The notes: generated by a model from the sequence alone, not told the origin. A DNA stretch of 64,000 nucleotides from Clostridiales bacterium UBA6114 (GCA_002423435.1 DIWE01000016.1:3565-67564); one strand, 5' to 3'. Shown: positions 26,099 to 35,109, counted from the stretch's first letter. Program-made: numbers and translations.

Positions 26099-26709
26099 AC
26101 GGCAAAGAAAAAATTTCAAAAGCCGGCGGAGAGAAGAAAGACGGAAGCGGGATTGCAAGACTTGGGCTGGTCCTTTTTTCCATCACCTTTGTCGTCGCAT
26201 TGCTTTTGGGAGTTACCAACGCGATGACAAAAGACCGCATCGCACTGGCAAAGGAGCAGACAACCGCCGACGCGATGAAGCTGGTTCAGACAAACGCCGA
26301 CGCCTTTACCCCGGTCGACGCGGAAATCGACAATCCTGTCGTGGCTTCGGTGAGTGAGGCGAAGAAGGGCTCCGATGTTGTCGGATGGTGTGTCAAGGTC
26401 GCGCCGAAGGGTTTTGGCGGCGAGATTGAAATGATGGTCGGCATAAGCCACGACGGTGCGGTCACCGGTGTTTCCATCATATCGATCTCGGAGACGCCGG
26501 GACTTGGCTCAAAGGCCAACGACCAGCTTTTCCTCAATCAGTATGCGACGAAAAAAGGACAGCTTACCGTCGTAAAGGGTGCGGCAACCGGCGAAAACGA
26601 TATCCTTGCCCTGACCGGCGCCACGATTACATCAAAAGCGGTTACAAGCGGCGTTCAGGCGGCGCTTGACTGTGTCGCAAAGCTGCAAACGGAGGGGGTA
26701 TTGAAATGA
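26095..26709 (+). CDS. rnfG: Rnf complex subunit RnfG
   Basis: A 204-residue subunit with one N-terminal membrane helix and an extracytoplasmic FMN-binding domain. The covalent flavin site is the Thr in LTGATITSKAV. It also has the typical DGAVTGVSIISISETPGLGS segment. Coupled to rnfD before and rnfE after through ATGA overlaps. Confidence 0.96.
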   Translation: MNGKEKISKAGGEKKDGSGIARLGLVLFSITFVVALLLGVTNAMTKDRIALAKEQTTADAMKLVQTNADAFTPVDAEIDNPVVASVSEAKKGSDVVGWCVKVAPKGFGGEIEMMVGISHDGAVTGVSIISISETPGLGSKANDQLFLNQYATKKGQLTVVKGAATGENDILALTGATITSKAVTSGVQAALDCVAKLQTEGVLK

Positions 26710-27305
26710 GCACCTTTATGAAATTGATGAAAAACGGCCTTCTGACGGAAAACCCGGTTCTGGTACAGCTGATCGGCATGTGCCCGACCATGGCGACGTC
26801 GACGTCGCTCTCAAACGGAATCGGCATGGGGCTTGCGGCGACAGCCGTTTTGATCTGCTCCAATACCGCTATTTCCCTCCTGCGCAAGGTGATTCCGAAT
26901 AAAATCAGGATCGCGGCCTACGTTGTCATCATCGCGGGCTTCGTCACAATGATCGATCTTCTGATGCAGGCCTTTACTCCGGCGCTTTCCAAATCGCTCG
27001 GCCTGTTCATTCCGCTGATCGTCGTAAACTGTATCATACTCGCGCGCGCGGAAGCGTTTGCTTCAAAAAATACCGTATTGCATTCTGCGATCGACGGACT
27101 CGCGATGGGGCTCGGATTTATGTTTGCGCTTTGCACCCTGTCCGCCATCCGCGAAATTCTCGGCAACGGAACGCTTTTAGGGTTCCACATCCTGGGAAGC
27201 GCCTACCAGCCGGCCATTATCATGATCCTGCCCACAGGCGGCTTTTTGACGCTTGCGATCGTGATTGCCGTGAAACAAAAGCTCTCGTCGAAGAAGGGGG
27301 CGTAA
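26706..27305 (+). CDS. rnfE: Rnf complex subunit RnfE
   Basis: A 199-residue membrane subunit with six helices (NPVLVQLIGMCPTMATSTS, then RAEAFASKNTVLHSAIDG). RnfE and RnfA are homologous and form the inverted pair that holds an intramembrane iron-sulfur cluster; the Cys in GMCPTMA fits that role. rnfA begins 3 nt after its stop. Confidence 0.96.
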   Translation: MSTFMKLMKNGLLTENPVLVQLIGMCPTMATSTSLSNGIGMGLAATAVLICSNTAISLLRKVIPNKIRIAAYVVIIAGFVTMIDLLMQAFTPALSKSLGLFIPLIVVNCIILARAEAFASKNTVLHSAIDGLAMGLGFMFALCTLSAIREILGNGTLLGFHILGSAYQPAIIMILPTGGFLTLAIVIAVKQKLSSKKGA

Positions 27306-27308
27306 GAG

Positions 27309-27896
27309 ATGTCCATTACGGAAATTTTCAGCCTGATGATCGGCGCGATTTTAATTGAGAACTTTATCCTCGTCAAATTCTTAGGGTGCTGCCCGTTCTT
27401 GGGCGTGTCCAAAAAAATGGATACGGCGTTCGGAATGAGCTGCGCCGTCATCTTTGTCATGACGCTCGCCTCGATCGTGACCTGGATCGTCAACACGTAT
27501 GTACTGGTGCCGTTTGACCTTCAGTATATGCAGACGGTCGCCTTTATCCTCATTATCGCGACCCTCGTGCAGTTTGTTGAAATGGTGCTTATCAAAACGA
27601 TGCCGGCCCTTTACCAGGCGCTCGGCATTTATCTCCCGCTGATAACTACGAACTGCGCTGTTTTAGGCGTTGCGATCCTGAATATCGACAAGGAGCTGAA
27701 CCTTTTCGGTTCGGCGCTCTACGGCTTTTCGGGAGGCCTCGGCTTTACGCTCGCGATCATGCTGTTTGCCTCCATCAGGGAGCGGCTTGAGTTTTGCGAC
27801 TATCCGAAATCGTTCGAGGGCTTTCCGATCGCGCTCATGACGGCGGCGCTCTTGTCGCTCGCGTTCATGGGCTTTCAGGGGCTTAAAATCTGGTAA
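27309..27896 (+). CDS. rnfA: Rnf complex subunit RnfA
   Basis: A 195-residue, six-helix membrane subunit homologous to RnfE. Marks are ENFILVKFLGCCPFLGVSKK and PLITTNCAVLGVAI, with the cysteines for the intramembrane Fe-S cluster. A short GCCCG/CGGGC hairpin lies in the 44-nt gap before rnfB. Confidence 0.96.
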   Translation: MSITEIFSLMIGAILIENFILVKFLGCCPFLGVSKKMDTAFGMSCAVIFVMTLASIVTWIVNTYVLVPFDLQYMQTVAFILIIATLVQFVEMVLIKTMPALYQALGIYLPLITTNCAVLGVAILNIDKELNLFGSALYGFSGGLGFTLAIMLFASIRERLEFCDYPKSFEGFPIALMTAALLSLAFMGFQGLKIW

Positions 27897-27940
27897 ACGT
27901 ATGCCCGTTATTTCGGGCTTAAATTGGAGTTGATATCGAT

Positions 27941-28765
27941 ATGGATCTTCGAAGCATACTATACCCCGTTGTGGCGCTGAGCATGATGGGCCTGCTTTTC
28001 GGCGTGCTTCTGGCGTTCGCGTCGAAAATATTTGCCGTCAAAACGGATGAGCGCCTGCCTAAAATCATCGAGGCGCTGCCGGGGGCCAACTGCGGCGGGT
28101 GCGGCTATGCGGGCTGCTCGAATCTCGCGTCCGAGATCCTTGCGGGAAACGCGCCGGTAAACGCCTGTCCCGTCGGCGGCGAAAGAACTGCGAACGCGAT
28201 CGCCGAAATCATGGGCGTCAAAGCGGAAGAAAAAGTTCGCGCCGTCGCGCATGTAAATTGCCGCGGCGGAAATACTACCAAAAAGAAGTATCGCTATAAG
28301 GGGATCGAGGACTGCCTCGCCGCATCAAAGGTAAGCGGCGGCCCGTCCGAATGCGCTTACGGATGCCTGGGGTACGGCACGTGTGTAAAGGCATGTCCCT
28401 TTGGAGCGATTGAAATTAAAGACGGCGTGGCAGTGGTCGATCAGGAGAAATGCACCGCCTGCAAAAAATGCGTCGCAGCCTGCCCAAGGCATATTATAAC
28501 GCTTGTCCCGTATCCGGCGGACGTGCATATCAGCTGCGTGTCCCGCGATAAGGGTGCTTACGTGCGGAATATCTGCAACGTTGGCTGTATCGCCTGCAGG
28601 ATTTGCGAAAAGAAATGTCCGGCGGGAGCGATTACGGTTGAAAACAACGTGGCGCGGATCGATTATGATAAATGTATCAACTGCGGCGAGTGCGCGGGCG
28701 TGTGCCCGAGAAAGCTGATCACGGACAGGAGAAAAGTCCCCGAGACCGAAAAGGATCTTGCCTGA
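27941..28765 (+). CDS. rnfB: Rnf complex subunit RnfB (ferredoxin-reactive)
   Basis: A 274-residue subunit: one N-terminal membrane helix, then a 4Fe-4S domain (GANCGGCGYAGCSNLA... NACPVGG) and ferredoxin-like repeats (CLGYGTCVKACPFGAI, CTACKKCVAACPRHII, CIACRICEKKCPAGAI, CINCGECAGVCPRKLI). RnfB is the entry point for reduced ferredoxin. The cluster count is typical of clostridial RnfB. Last gene of the complex; the next gene starts 23 nt later. Confidence 0.96.
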   Translation: MDLRSILYPVVALSMMGLLFGVLLAFASKIFAVKTDERLPKIIEALPGANCGGCGYAGCSNLASEILAGNAPVNACPVGGERTANAIAEIMGVKAEEKVRAVAHVNCRGGNTTKKKYRYKGIEDCLAASKVSGGPSECAYGCLGYGTCVKACPFGAIEIKDGVAVVDQEKCTACKKCVAACPRHIITLVPYPADVHISCVSRDKGAYVRNICNVGCIACRICEKKCPAGAITVENNVARIDYDKCINCGECAGVCPRKLITDRRKVPETEKDLA

Positions 28766-28788
28766 CGCCTTTAAGCAGGGAGGCTATT

Positions 28789-29982
28789 ATGTATTACCGC
28801 ATTCCGGGACCATACAAAGGATACGGACATGATAAACGCAGGAGACGGCTTGTTTTTTTCGCCGTACTTGCCGGGCTGTGCGTTTTAGCCGTTTCGGCGT
28901 TTTTTATCCTGCAGAATTATCTTGTTTTTTCAGCGGACGGCGTGAGGCTCGAATTCCCTTTCCTTCAGTCGAAAAACCAGAACGACACGACGCCGGGCGA
29001 TTCGGATGCCCCGCCGCTTGAAGTTGAAACCCCGGAACCGGGCGGAACTGAAACACCGCCTAATGAAACGCAGACGCCTCCGGAGGCGACAAATGTGCCG
29101 GAGACGGTATTGCACGCCGTTTTGGCGGACGTTTCAAAGCTCTCGGACGGCGAATACAGGAGAGACCTTATGTCTCTGCCCGGTGTAAACGCCATAGTGG
29201 TCGACCTTAAAAATCCCGACGGCAGCGTTACCTACCGCTCGACGGCGGCAGTCGAGGGCGCGCGCGAAAACGCGTCCGACGCTGTTTCGGAAGCGATCAG
29301 GGAGTTTACCGAAAACGGCATTTATGTGATCGGGCGCATGTCCGCTTTCCGCGACAATATCGCACCGAGAACGGCGATGCGGTCTTCCGCCGTCAAGACG
29401 GCGAGCGGGGCCACCTGGCTCGATTATAAAAGTATCGGCTGGTTTAACCCGTACCGGGAGGGTACGGCGCAGTATTTGAGCGCGCTTGCGAAGGAAGCGT
29501 CCGAGCTCGGCTGCAACGAGCTGATGTTTTATAACTTCTGTTTCCCCATATCCGGTAAAACGGAGCTGATCTCCTATTCGGATACGGAGGGGGTCGACCG
29601 CACAACGGCGGTCAACACAGTGCTCGACAAAATAAGCAAAGCGCTTTCCGGCAGCGACATGGTGCTGTCCGTGACGCCGGAAAATTCCGCCCTCCCGACC
29701 GGAAAAGACGAAAAAGCCGGCCAGGATATCAGGATGCTTGCCGACCTTTCGGGCCGGATATATTTCGACGCATCCGACGCGCAGTCCGAGGCACTGTTTG
29801 ACTCCCTTAAATGGGATCAGATCGTTTCCGGCGCCTTTGACGACGGGAAAATCGTTCCCGTTTTGCAGTCGAATGAAAATAACAGGCCGCTGTCGGCCTT
29901 GCCCGAAACGGTGATCGACAAATGCGGGTATGTTCTGGTAAGCGACGACGGCGAATATACGCCCACAAACTTCAGCCAGTGA
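28789..29982 (+). CDS. Membrane-anchored DUF4015-like (putative glycoside hydrolase) protein
   Basis: A 397-residue protein. The N-terminus has a basic stretch and one hydrophobic helix (LVFFAVLAGLCVLAVSAFF), then a Pro/Thr/Glu-rich linker (about residues 62-105). A TIM-barrel-like domain related to DUF4015 follows (NAIVVDLKNPDGSVTYRS, ENGIYVIGRMSAFRD, WLDYKSIGWFNPYREG, ELGCNELMFYNFCFP). The family is predicted to act on polysaccharide, but the enzyme activity is not established. GGGAGG precedes the ATG at 28789. It may be cotranscribed with rnf, though no functional link is evident. Confidence 0.75.
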   Translation: MYYRIPGPYKGYGHDKRRRRLVFFAVLAGLCVLAVSAFFILQNYLVFSADGVRLEFPFLQSKNQNDTTPGDSDAPPLEVETPEPGGTETPPNETQTPPEATNVPETVLHAVLADVSKLSDGEYRRDLMSLPGVNAIVVDLKNPDGSVTYRSTAAVEGARENASDAVSEAIREFTENGIYVIGRMSAFRDNIAPRTAMRSSAVKTASGATWLDYKSIGWFNPYREGTAQYLSALAKEASELGCNELMFYNFCFPISGKTELISYSDTEGVDRTTAVNTVLDKISKALSGSDMVLSVTPENSALPTGKDEKAGQDIRMLADLSGRIYFDASDAQSEALFDSLKWDQIVSGAFDDGKIVPVLQSNENNRPLSALPETVIDKCGYVLVSDDGEYTPTNFSQ

Positions 29983-29983
29983 C

Positions 29984-30013
29984 AAAAAGCGGCTCAGATA
30001 GAGCCGCTTTTTT
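29984..30013 (+). terminator. Terminator at the end of the rnf transcription unit
   Basis: GCGGCTC, loop AGATA, GAGCCGC and six T, directly after the DUF4015-like gene. Confidence 0.85.
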
Positions 30014-30134
30014 ATGGCCTCATTCCACTTTTTTCGCCGCGCAAGAACAAAATTTACAAAAAAGGATTGACGGGCCCTCCGAGTCGTGGTAGACATAAGC
30101 ATAAGAGGAAATTAAAACAGGGAGCGGTTGAAAC

Positions 30135-30953
30135 GTGACGGATATCGTTGAAAAAGCCAAGGACTTCATCGGCAGCGCGGGCATCAATATCCTTTATGCG
30201 GTTTTGGTCTTCCTTATCGGACTGGCGGTCATCGGCATACTCAATAAACTGGTGCGCAAGTGGATCATAAAAACCAGAATCGACCCGATGCTGCACGTTT
30301 TTGTCCTGTCCGTCGTAAGGATCACCCTGGTCGTGCTGCTTGCGGTTTCCTGCGCGGGGATGATCGGGGTCGACGTCACCTCGTTCATCACGGCGCTCGG
30401 CGCCGCCGGCCTCGCCGTCGGCCTCGCGCTCCAGGATTCCCTGACGAACCTCGCGGGAGGCGTCTTCATCATAGTCGTGAAGCCGTTTACCATAAACGAT
30501 TATATCGAGGTCGGCTCCGTATCGGGGAGCGTCACGCAGATCGGGCTTGTTTACACCACGCTGGCGACTGCGGATAACCGGAAGATCCTTATCCCGAACG
30601 CAGATATCGCAAAGTCAAAGATCGTAAACTATACCGCAAATCCCGAACGCAGGCTTGAGCTGGAATTTTTGGTCGGTTATGACGCCGATATCGAAAAAGC
30701 CAAGCGCGTTGTGTATCAGGTGGTCAGGGAAAACCCGCTGTCGCGCCTTGAGCCCGAGCCGATCATCCGTTGCGGCGCGCATAAGGACAGTGCGGTCGTT
30801 ATCGTATGCAAGGTATGGGTGGAAACAAAAGACTACTGGGATCTGAATTTCGACCTGTACGAGCAGGTCAAAGCCGCGTTTGACAGGGAAGGGATCCGGA
30901 TCCCGTATAACCAGCTCGACGTGCATATCACGGAGCAAAGGAAAACCACATAA
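30135..30953 (+). CDS. MscS-family mechanosensitive channel
   Basis: A 272-residue small MscS-type channel. It has three N-terminal helices, with the pore-lining helix rich in Gly/Ala (ITALGAAGLAVGLALQDSLT), followed by the beta-domain (NDYIEVGSVSGSVTQIGLVYT) and the alpha/beta C-terminal domain. Such channels release solutes on osmotic downshock. It starts at a GTG with GGGAG upstream. It stands alone between two terminating regions. Confidence 0.92.
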   Translation: MTDIVEKAKDFIGSAGINILYAVLVFLIGLAVIGILNKLVRKWIIKTRIDPMLHVFVLSVVRITLVVLLAVSCAGMIGVDVTSFITALGAAGLAVGLALQDSLTNLAGGVFIIVVKPFTINDYIEVGSVSGSVTQIGLVYTTLATADNRKILIPNADIAKSKIVNYTANPERRLELEFLVGYDADIEKAKRVVYQVVRENPLSRLEPEPIIRCGAHKDSAVVIVCKVWVETKDYWDLNFDLYEQVKAAFDREGIRIPYNQLDVHITEQRKTT

Positions 30954-31043
30954 GAAAAGCTTGAGGCTGCCGGGTTCGGCAGCCCCAAATCGAATGATAG
31001 ACGCATTCATATCTCAAAGTCGTCCTTTGCAGGCGGCACCGTC

Positions 31044-31817
31044 TTATTTTTTCCAGGTGTCCTCCCCGAACCGGTTTAAAAAGGCCCGGATGCGCTCGTT
31101 TTTTGGGGAAACGAGGATCTTATCCGGCGGTCCCTCCTCCAGGACGACGCCTTGGTCCATAAAAATGACCCGGTCCGCGACGTCTCTGGCAAACGCCATC
31201 TCGTGGGTGACGACCATCATCGTCATTTTCTCCCTGGCAAGGTCTCGGATGACCTTCAGGATTTCGCCCGTAAGCTCGGGGTCGAGCGCCGAGGTCGGCT
31301 CGTCAAAGAACAGCACCCTCGGCGACAGGGCGAGCGCCCGCGCGATGGACACGCGCTGCTGCTGCCCGCCGGACAGCTGATAAGGATAATCGTCCGCCTT
31401 GTCGGACAGGTTCATCTTTAAAAGAAGCTCCCGCGCCTTTTGCTCCGCCTGCGCGCGGGGCATTTTCAAAACGTGGACGGGCGCCTCGGTGATGTTTCGC
31501 AGCACCGAAAAATGGGGGAAAAGATGAAAATTCTGAAAGACCAGCCCGGTCATCAGCTGGATTTGGTGCAGCTCGGCGGCGTCGGCATAGCGGCACCCAC
31601 CGTCCGCCGTGGCCGCCATTTGCAGCCCGCCGACGCTGATGTCGCCGGAGTCGATCGTCTCAAGCTGTGTGAGGCATCGAAGCAAAGTGGATTTGCCCGA
31701 CCCGGAGGGGCCGATGACCGCGAGCACCTCGCCCTCGCGCACCTCGATGGAAATGTCCTTGAGTACGGCGAGGGAACCGAAGCTCTTCTTGATATGGTTT
31801 GCCTGAATCACCGTCAT
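31044..31817 (-). CDS. Polar amino-acid ABC transporter ATP-binding protein
   Basis: A 257-residue ATPase of the GlnQ/HisP type. Walker A is GPSGSGKST, the signature LSGGQQQR, Walker B VLFFDEPTSALDPE, and the switch His lies in VVTHEM. A longer frame begins upstream at 31895, but the first 26 residues do not look like an ABC protein, and AAAGGA lies 12 nt before the ATG at 31817. Last gene of a three-gene importer operon (binding protein, permease, ATPase). Confidence 0.93.
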   Translation of the reverse strand: MTVIQANHIKKSFGSLAVLKDISIEVREGEVLAVIGPSGSGKSTLLRCLTQLETIDSGDISVGGLQMAATADGGCRYADAAELHQIQLMTGLVFQNFHLFPHFSVLRNITEAPVHVLKMPRAQAEQKARELLLKMNLSDKADDYPYQLSGGQQQRVSIARALALSPRVLFFDEPTSALDPELTGEILKVIRDLAREKMTMMVVTHEMAFARDVADRVIFMDQGVVLEEGPPDKILVSPKNERIRAFLNRFGEDTWKK

Positions 31818-31901
31818 GGTTGTGACCATTCCTTTCCGCTGCGCTCCATGGGACGAGCAACACGCACTGAAATCTTGAAGCTTGAATTCTTCCAAACTTC
31901 T

Positions 31902-32546
31902 TTATTGATAATAGTCAAGCCTTTTTTCAGCGAAGTGGAAGAAGGATTCGACAACATAATTCAAGATGAAATAAATCACGCCGGCGACGACAAGAGGCCA
32001 GGTGGAAAATTCGCGGGACGCGGCGCTCGACGCGACGCGGAACACCTCCGGGATCGCGATGGTGGAGGCGAGGGCAGTATCCTTGACAAGCGTCATGAAT
32101 TCGTTCCCCATCGGCGGAAGGATGCGCTTAATGACCTGCGGCAGGATAATCCGGAAAAAGGTCTGCGCCGGGGAAAAGCCGAGCACGCGGCCCGCCTCAT
32201 ACTGCCCCTTCGGTATGGAGCCGATGCCGCCGCGGTAAATCTCGGCGAAATACGCTGCGTAATTGACGACGAAGCCGACGATGCAGGCGGTAAAGCGGTC
32301 GTAGCTGAAGCCGAAGATATAATAAGGCGCGAAATAGACAAACATCAGCTGCAGAATCAGCGGAGTGCCGCGCATGACAAGCTGATAAAACCGGACCGGT
32401 TCGCTTATAAACCGATGCCTGCTCATCCTGCCGAGCGCGACTAAAAGCCCGAGCGGCAGGGCCAGAACAAGAGTCAGGACAAAAATCAGCAGAAGCGTCA
32501 CAAAGCTTGACAGAAAAGCGGCGGTTAAAGCGGGATTCAAACGCAA
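31902..32546 (-). CDS. Polar amino-acid ABC transporter permease
   Basis: A 214-residue permease of the HisM/GlnP type with five helices and the coupling motif region (GGIGSIPKGQYEAGRVLGFS). No ATG fits; two TTG codons (32546 and 32540) follow an AAGGGGG site, and I cannot decide between them. It follows a hairpin with a T run after the binding-protein gene, so it may be expressed less than that gene. Confidence 0.92.
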   Translation of the reverse strand: MRLNPALTAAFLSSFVTLLLIFVLTLVLALPLGLLVALGRMSRHRFISEPVRFYQLVMRGTPLILQLMFVYFAPYYIFGFSYDRFTACIVGFVVNYAAYFAEIYRGGIGSIPKGQYEAGRVLGFSPAQTFFRIILPQVIKRILPPMGNEFMTLVKDTALASTIAIPEVFRVASSAASREFSTWPLVVAGVIYFILNYVVESFFHFAEKRLDYYQ

Positions 32547-32555
32547 TACCCCCTT

Positions 32556-32590
32556 GAAAAAATAGGAGGATATCGCCTGCGATATCCTCC
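32556..32590 (-). terminator. Intercistronic hairpin after the binding-protein gene
   Basis: On the minus strand GGAGGATATCGC and GCGATATCCTCC pair perfectly over 12 bp around a 2-nt centre, followed by TATTTTTTC. It lies between the binding-protein and permease genes and probably works as a partial terminator or RNA-stabilising stem. Confidence 0.7.
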
Positions 32591-32619
32591 CGGCGGTTCC
32601 CCCGACTTAATTAATGGGC

Positions 32620-33498
32620 TTACTTGATTTTGGTGACGTCCTCTCCGAACCATTTTTCGGAGATCGTCGCCAATGTTCCGTCCGCGGCCATCGCCTTGAG
32701 ATGTTTTTCAATCTCGGCTTTGAGCGCCTCTTCGCCCTTTCTGAGCCCGACCGCGTACTCCTCCGGCAGAAGCTCCTCGTCGACCACGCGGAAGTTTTTG
32801 CCCTGCTCGGCGATCAGATAGCGGGCCATCGTCGCGTCCATCACGACGGCGTCGACGGCGCCCATCTCAAGGTCCATCAAAGCGGTCAGGTAATCCTTGT
32901 ATTCGGTAACTTCTTTCAGACTGTCCTTAAATTCCTTGTTGTCCTCGATCGCATCGGAGCCGGACGAGCCGCCCTGGACCCCCGCTTTTTTGCCGGCCAT
33001 GTCGGCCAAAGTATTAACCGGGGAATCGGGCTTTACGACAAGTGCGATGTTGTTGTCCATATATGGCTCGGTCAGGGTCAGGTTCTGCCTGCGCTCGTCG
33101 GTGATGGAAAAGCCGTTCCAGATGCAGTCGATGTTTTTCGTGCTCAGCTCCTGCTCCTTCGCCTCCCAGTCGATCGGCTGGAGCGTCAGCTCGACACCCA
33201 TGCGTTTTGTGACCTCGGCCGCGAGGTCGATGTCGAAGCCGACAAGCTCGTTTGTCTTTTCATCGCGGAAGCCCATCGGGACAAAGGCCTCGTCAAGCCC
33301 CACGATAAAGTTTCCTTTGTCCCTTATGTACTGAAGGGAGTTGTCGGCGGGCGCCTGCGTCGTTCCCTCCGGCGCCTGCGTGCCCGCGGAGGTCTGGGTG
33401 TCGCTTTGCGTCGGGGTCTGGGCGCCCTGCTGGGCGCAGCCTGCCAGCATGAAAAGAAACAGTGCAAAGGCAAGCGTCAAAGAAATGATCTTACGCAT
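32620..33498 (-). CDS. Polar amino-acid ABC transporter substrate-binding lipoprotein
   Basis: A 292-residue binding lipoprotein. The signal ends in the lipobox LAGC near residue 20, followed by a Thr/Gln-rich linker. The SBP_bac_3 fold shows FVPMGFRDEKTNELVGFDID and DCIWNGFSITDERRQN, typical of amino-acid receptors. Ligand identity (for example cystine, glutamine or arginine) is not clear. It is the first gene of the operon, with a good promoter and a palindrome over the -35 box. Confidence 0.94.
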   Translation of the reverse strand: MRKIISLTLAFALFLFMLAGCAQQGAQTPTQSDTQTSAGTQAPEGTTQAPADNSLQYIRDKGNFIVGLDEAFVPMGFRDEKTNELVGFDIDLAAEVTKRMGVELTLQPIDWEAKEQELSTKNIDCIWNGFSITDERRQNLTLTEPYMDNNIALVVKPDSPVNTLADMAGKKAGVQGGSSGSDAIEDNKEFKDSLKEVTEYKDYLTALMDLEMGAVDAVVMDATMARYLIAEQGKNFRVVDEELLPEEYAVGLRKGEEALKAEIEKHLKAMAADGTLATISEKWFGEDVTKIK

Positions 33499-33523
33499 AA
33501 TCTTACTCTCCTAAACGATCATA

Positions 33524-33552
33524 ATTATAAACCCTCTTTATCCACTTAACAA
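33524..33552 (-). promoter_or_regulatory. Promoter of the amino-acid ABC operon
   Basis: On the minus strand TTGTTA and TATAAT are 17 nt apart, 26 nt before the start codon. The -35 box lies inside the palindrome 33545-33574. Confidence 0.75.
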
Positions 33553-33574
33553 ACCGACGGATCGGTTTGTTAAG
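33545..33574. promoter_or_regulatory. 30-bp dyad over the -35 box, candidate operator
   Basis: CTTAACAAACCGA and TCGGTTTGTTAAG are perfect 13-bp inverted arms separated by 4 bp. Because one arm covers the -35 hexamer, a bound protein would block the promoter. No regulator gene lies nearby. Confidence 0.65.
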
Positions 33575-33616
33575 CAGATATCATTTTATCACTTTATCGA
33601 AATAAATCAAGAATTC

Positions 33617-33668
33617 TTTCTGAGTGCCGACAAAGCCGACACTCTCCAGAGAGTATCCAAATACTCCC
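33617..33668. repeat. Double-hairpin repeat, copy 1
   Basis: TTCTGAGTGCCGAC with its partner GCCGACACTC forms one stem with two mismatches; GAGTAT-CCAA-ATACTC forms a second. The same arrangement and core sequence recur at 56188-56237. It lies just after the NagZ-like gene and may end its transcript. Confidence 0.55.
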
Positions 33669-33673
33669 GTATT

Positions 33674-34858
33674 TCAATGCAGGAGTCCGTACTTTTCCTT
33701 CATGGCCAGGATATGCCCCACGGCCTCATTGAGTCTGTCTGCGGACAGCTCTCCGCTTTTAAGGGCCTCGGCCAGGGCAAGGCGCATCCGATTTTGCTTT
33801 TCCGGGTCGGGCGGCGCGATGATCATGTCGGCGCCCGCGCCGACGGCGAGGACGGCGGCGTCTTCAGGGGAATAGCTTTCCGTAATGGCCGACATGTCCA
33901 TGCTGTCGGTCAGGATCACGCCCTCGAAACCAAATTTCTCCCGCAGAAGGCCGGTCAGCATCTTTTTGGAAAGGCTTGCGGGAAGGCCGCTATCGTCGAG
34001 CGCCGGGCACGCGATATGTCCGGCGAGGACCGCGTCGATCCCGGCCTCTGCGGCGCGCCGGAAGGGGTAAAGCTCGACGCGCTCGAGCCGCGTAAGGTCG
34101 TGCTTTAACACCGGCAGCGCCTTGTGGGAGTCGACCGAGGTGTCGCCGTGGCCGGGGAAGTGCTTCGCGCAGGCGGGTGTCCCGCCGTCCTCCGAGCCTT
34201 TTGCAAACTGCAGGGCGAATTCGGCGGCCGTTTCCGGATCATCCGAGAAGGCGCGGTCGCCGATTATCGGGTTTTTCGGGTTGGTGTCGACGTCGAAAAC
34301 GGGCGCCAAATTGAAATTGATCCCGAGGGCAAGGAGTCCGGTCGCCGTCGAATACCCGGCGTCATAGGCGTTTTCCGGGTCCCCCGTCTTTCCGATCTCG
34401 CGGGCGGACGGGAAAACGGTCATCTCGTCGCGGATGCGCACGACCCTTCCGCCCTCCTGGTCGACGGCGATCCACGCGTCCATTCCGCAGGTTTCCTCGG
34501 AGAGCTCCCGGATCTCTTTTGAAAGCGCCCTTGCCGTTTCGGCGTCGGGGATGTTCGCGGAGAAAAGGATCACGTTTGAAAAGAAATTTTCGGTAAAATG
34601 CGCTTTGATCTCGGGCGTCAGCTCAGTCCCCGAAAACGGAACCATCAGGAGCTGGCCGATTTTCTGCGCGTCGGTCATGGAGGAAAGGAGAATTTCCGCC
34701 CGGCTTTTTGGAGGGGGCGGAGGCGGAGCCGGGGGCGCGCCGTCTGTTGCGGAGGAAGGGGAAGTCGTATCCGGCGGCGCCGGAGAAACGAAGGCGCAGG
34801 CGCAAAGCGCCGGGAAAAGGCACAGCGCGGCAATCATCTTATAAAAACAGTTCTTCAA
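33674..34858 (-). CDS. Beta-N-acetylhexosaminidase-like lipoprotein (GH3, NagZ type)
   Basis: A 394-residue GH3 enzyme that would remove N-acetylglucosamine from wall fragments. The lipoprotein signal ends in LCAC, followed by a Pro/Ser/Thr linker with eight consecutive prolines. The catalytic His is in AKHFPGHGDTSVDSH and the nucleophile Asp in ILTDSMDMSAI. I chose a TTG at 34858 because GGAGG lies 8 nt upstream and the resulting N-terminus is a clean lipoprotein signal; a longer frame begins at 34936. Membrane anchoring differs from the cytoplasmic NagZ of Gram-negatives but is common in Firmicutes. Confidence 0.88.
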   Translation of the reverse strand: MKNCFYKMIAALCLFPALCACAFVSPAPPDTTSPSSATDGAPPAPPPPPPKSRAEILLSSMTDAQKIGQLLMVPFSGTELTPEIKAHFTENFFSNVILFSANIPDAETARALSKEIRELSEETCGMDAWIAVDQEGGRVVRIRDEMTVFPSAREIGKTGDPENAYDAGYSTATGLLALGINFNLAPVFDVDTNPKNPIIGDRAFSDDPETAAEFALQFAKGSEDGGTPACAKHFPGHGDTSVDSHKALPVLKHDLTRLERVELYPFRRAAEAGIDAVLAGHIACPALDDSGLPASLSKKMLTGLLREKFGFEGVILTDSMDMSAITESYSPEDAAVLAVGAGADMIIAPPDPEKQNRMRLALAEALKSGELSADRLNEAVGHILAMKEKYGLLH

Positions 34859-35109
34859 GGCATTACCCTCCACAGAGCGTTTCACGCCGCTTGCGGCATG
34901 AAACAGGCCGAAAAATACAAGTAATTTCTCATTCATTATTATTACACGGGAAAATGCGGAATGATAGAGTCGGATATCCGCGAAAAGAGAAAAAAAAATA
35001 TCCCAATTTTAGAAATAATATGGCAATTATAGTGCGAATTTGGTAAAATAGGCATTATTAACAAACGGCGGATAAATTCCGGTTGGTTTGAGGAGAGATT
35101 CAAAAGGCC

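Noticed and set aside
31440..32444. A 334-codon plus-strand frame opposite the amino-acid ABC genes
   Set aside because: The minus-strand genes have clear ABC motifs; this frame has none and no ribosome binding site.
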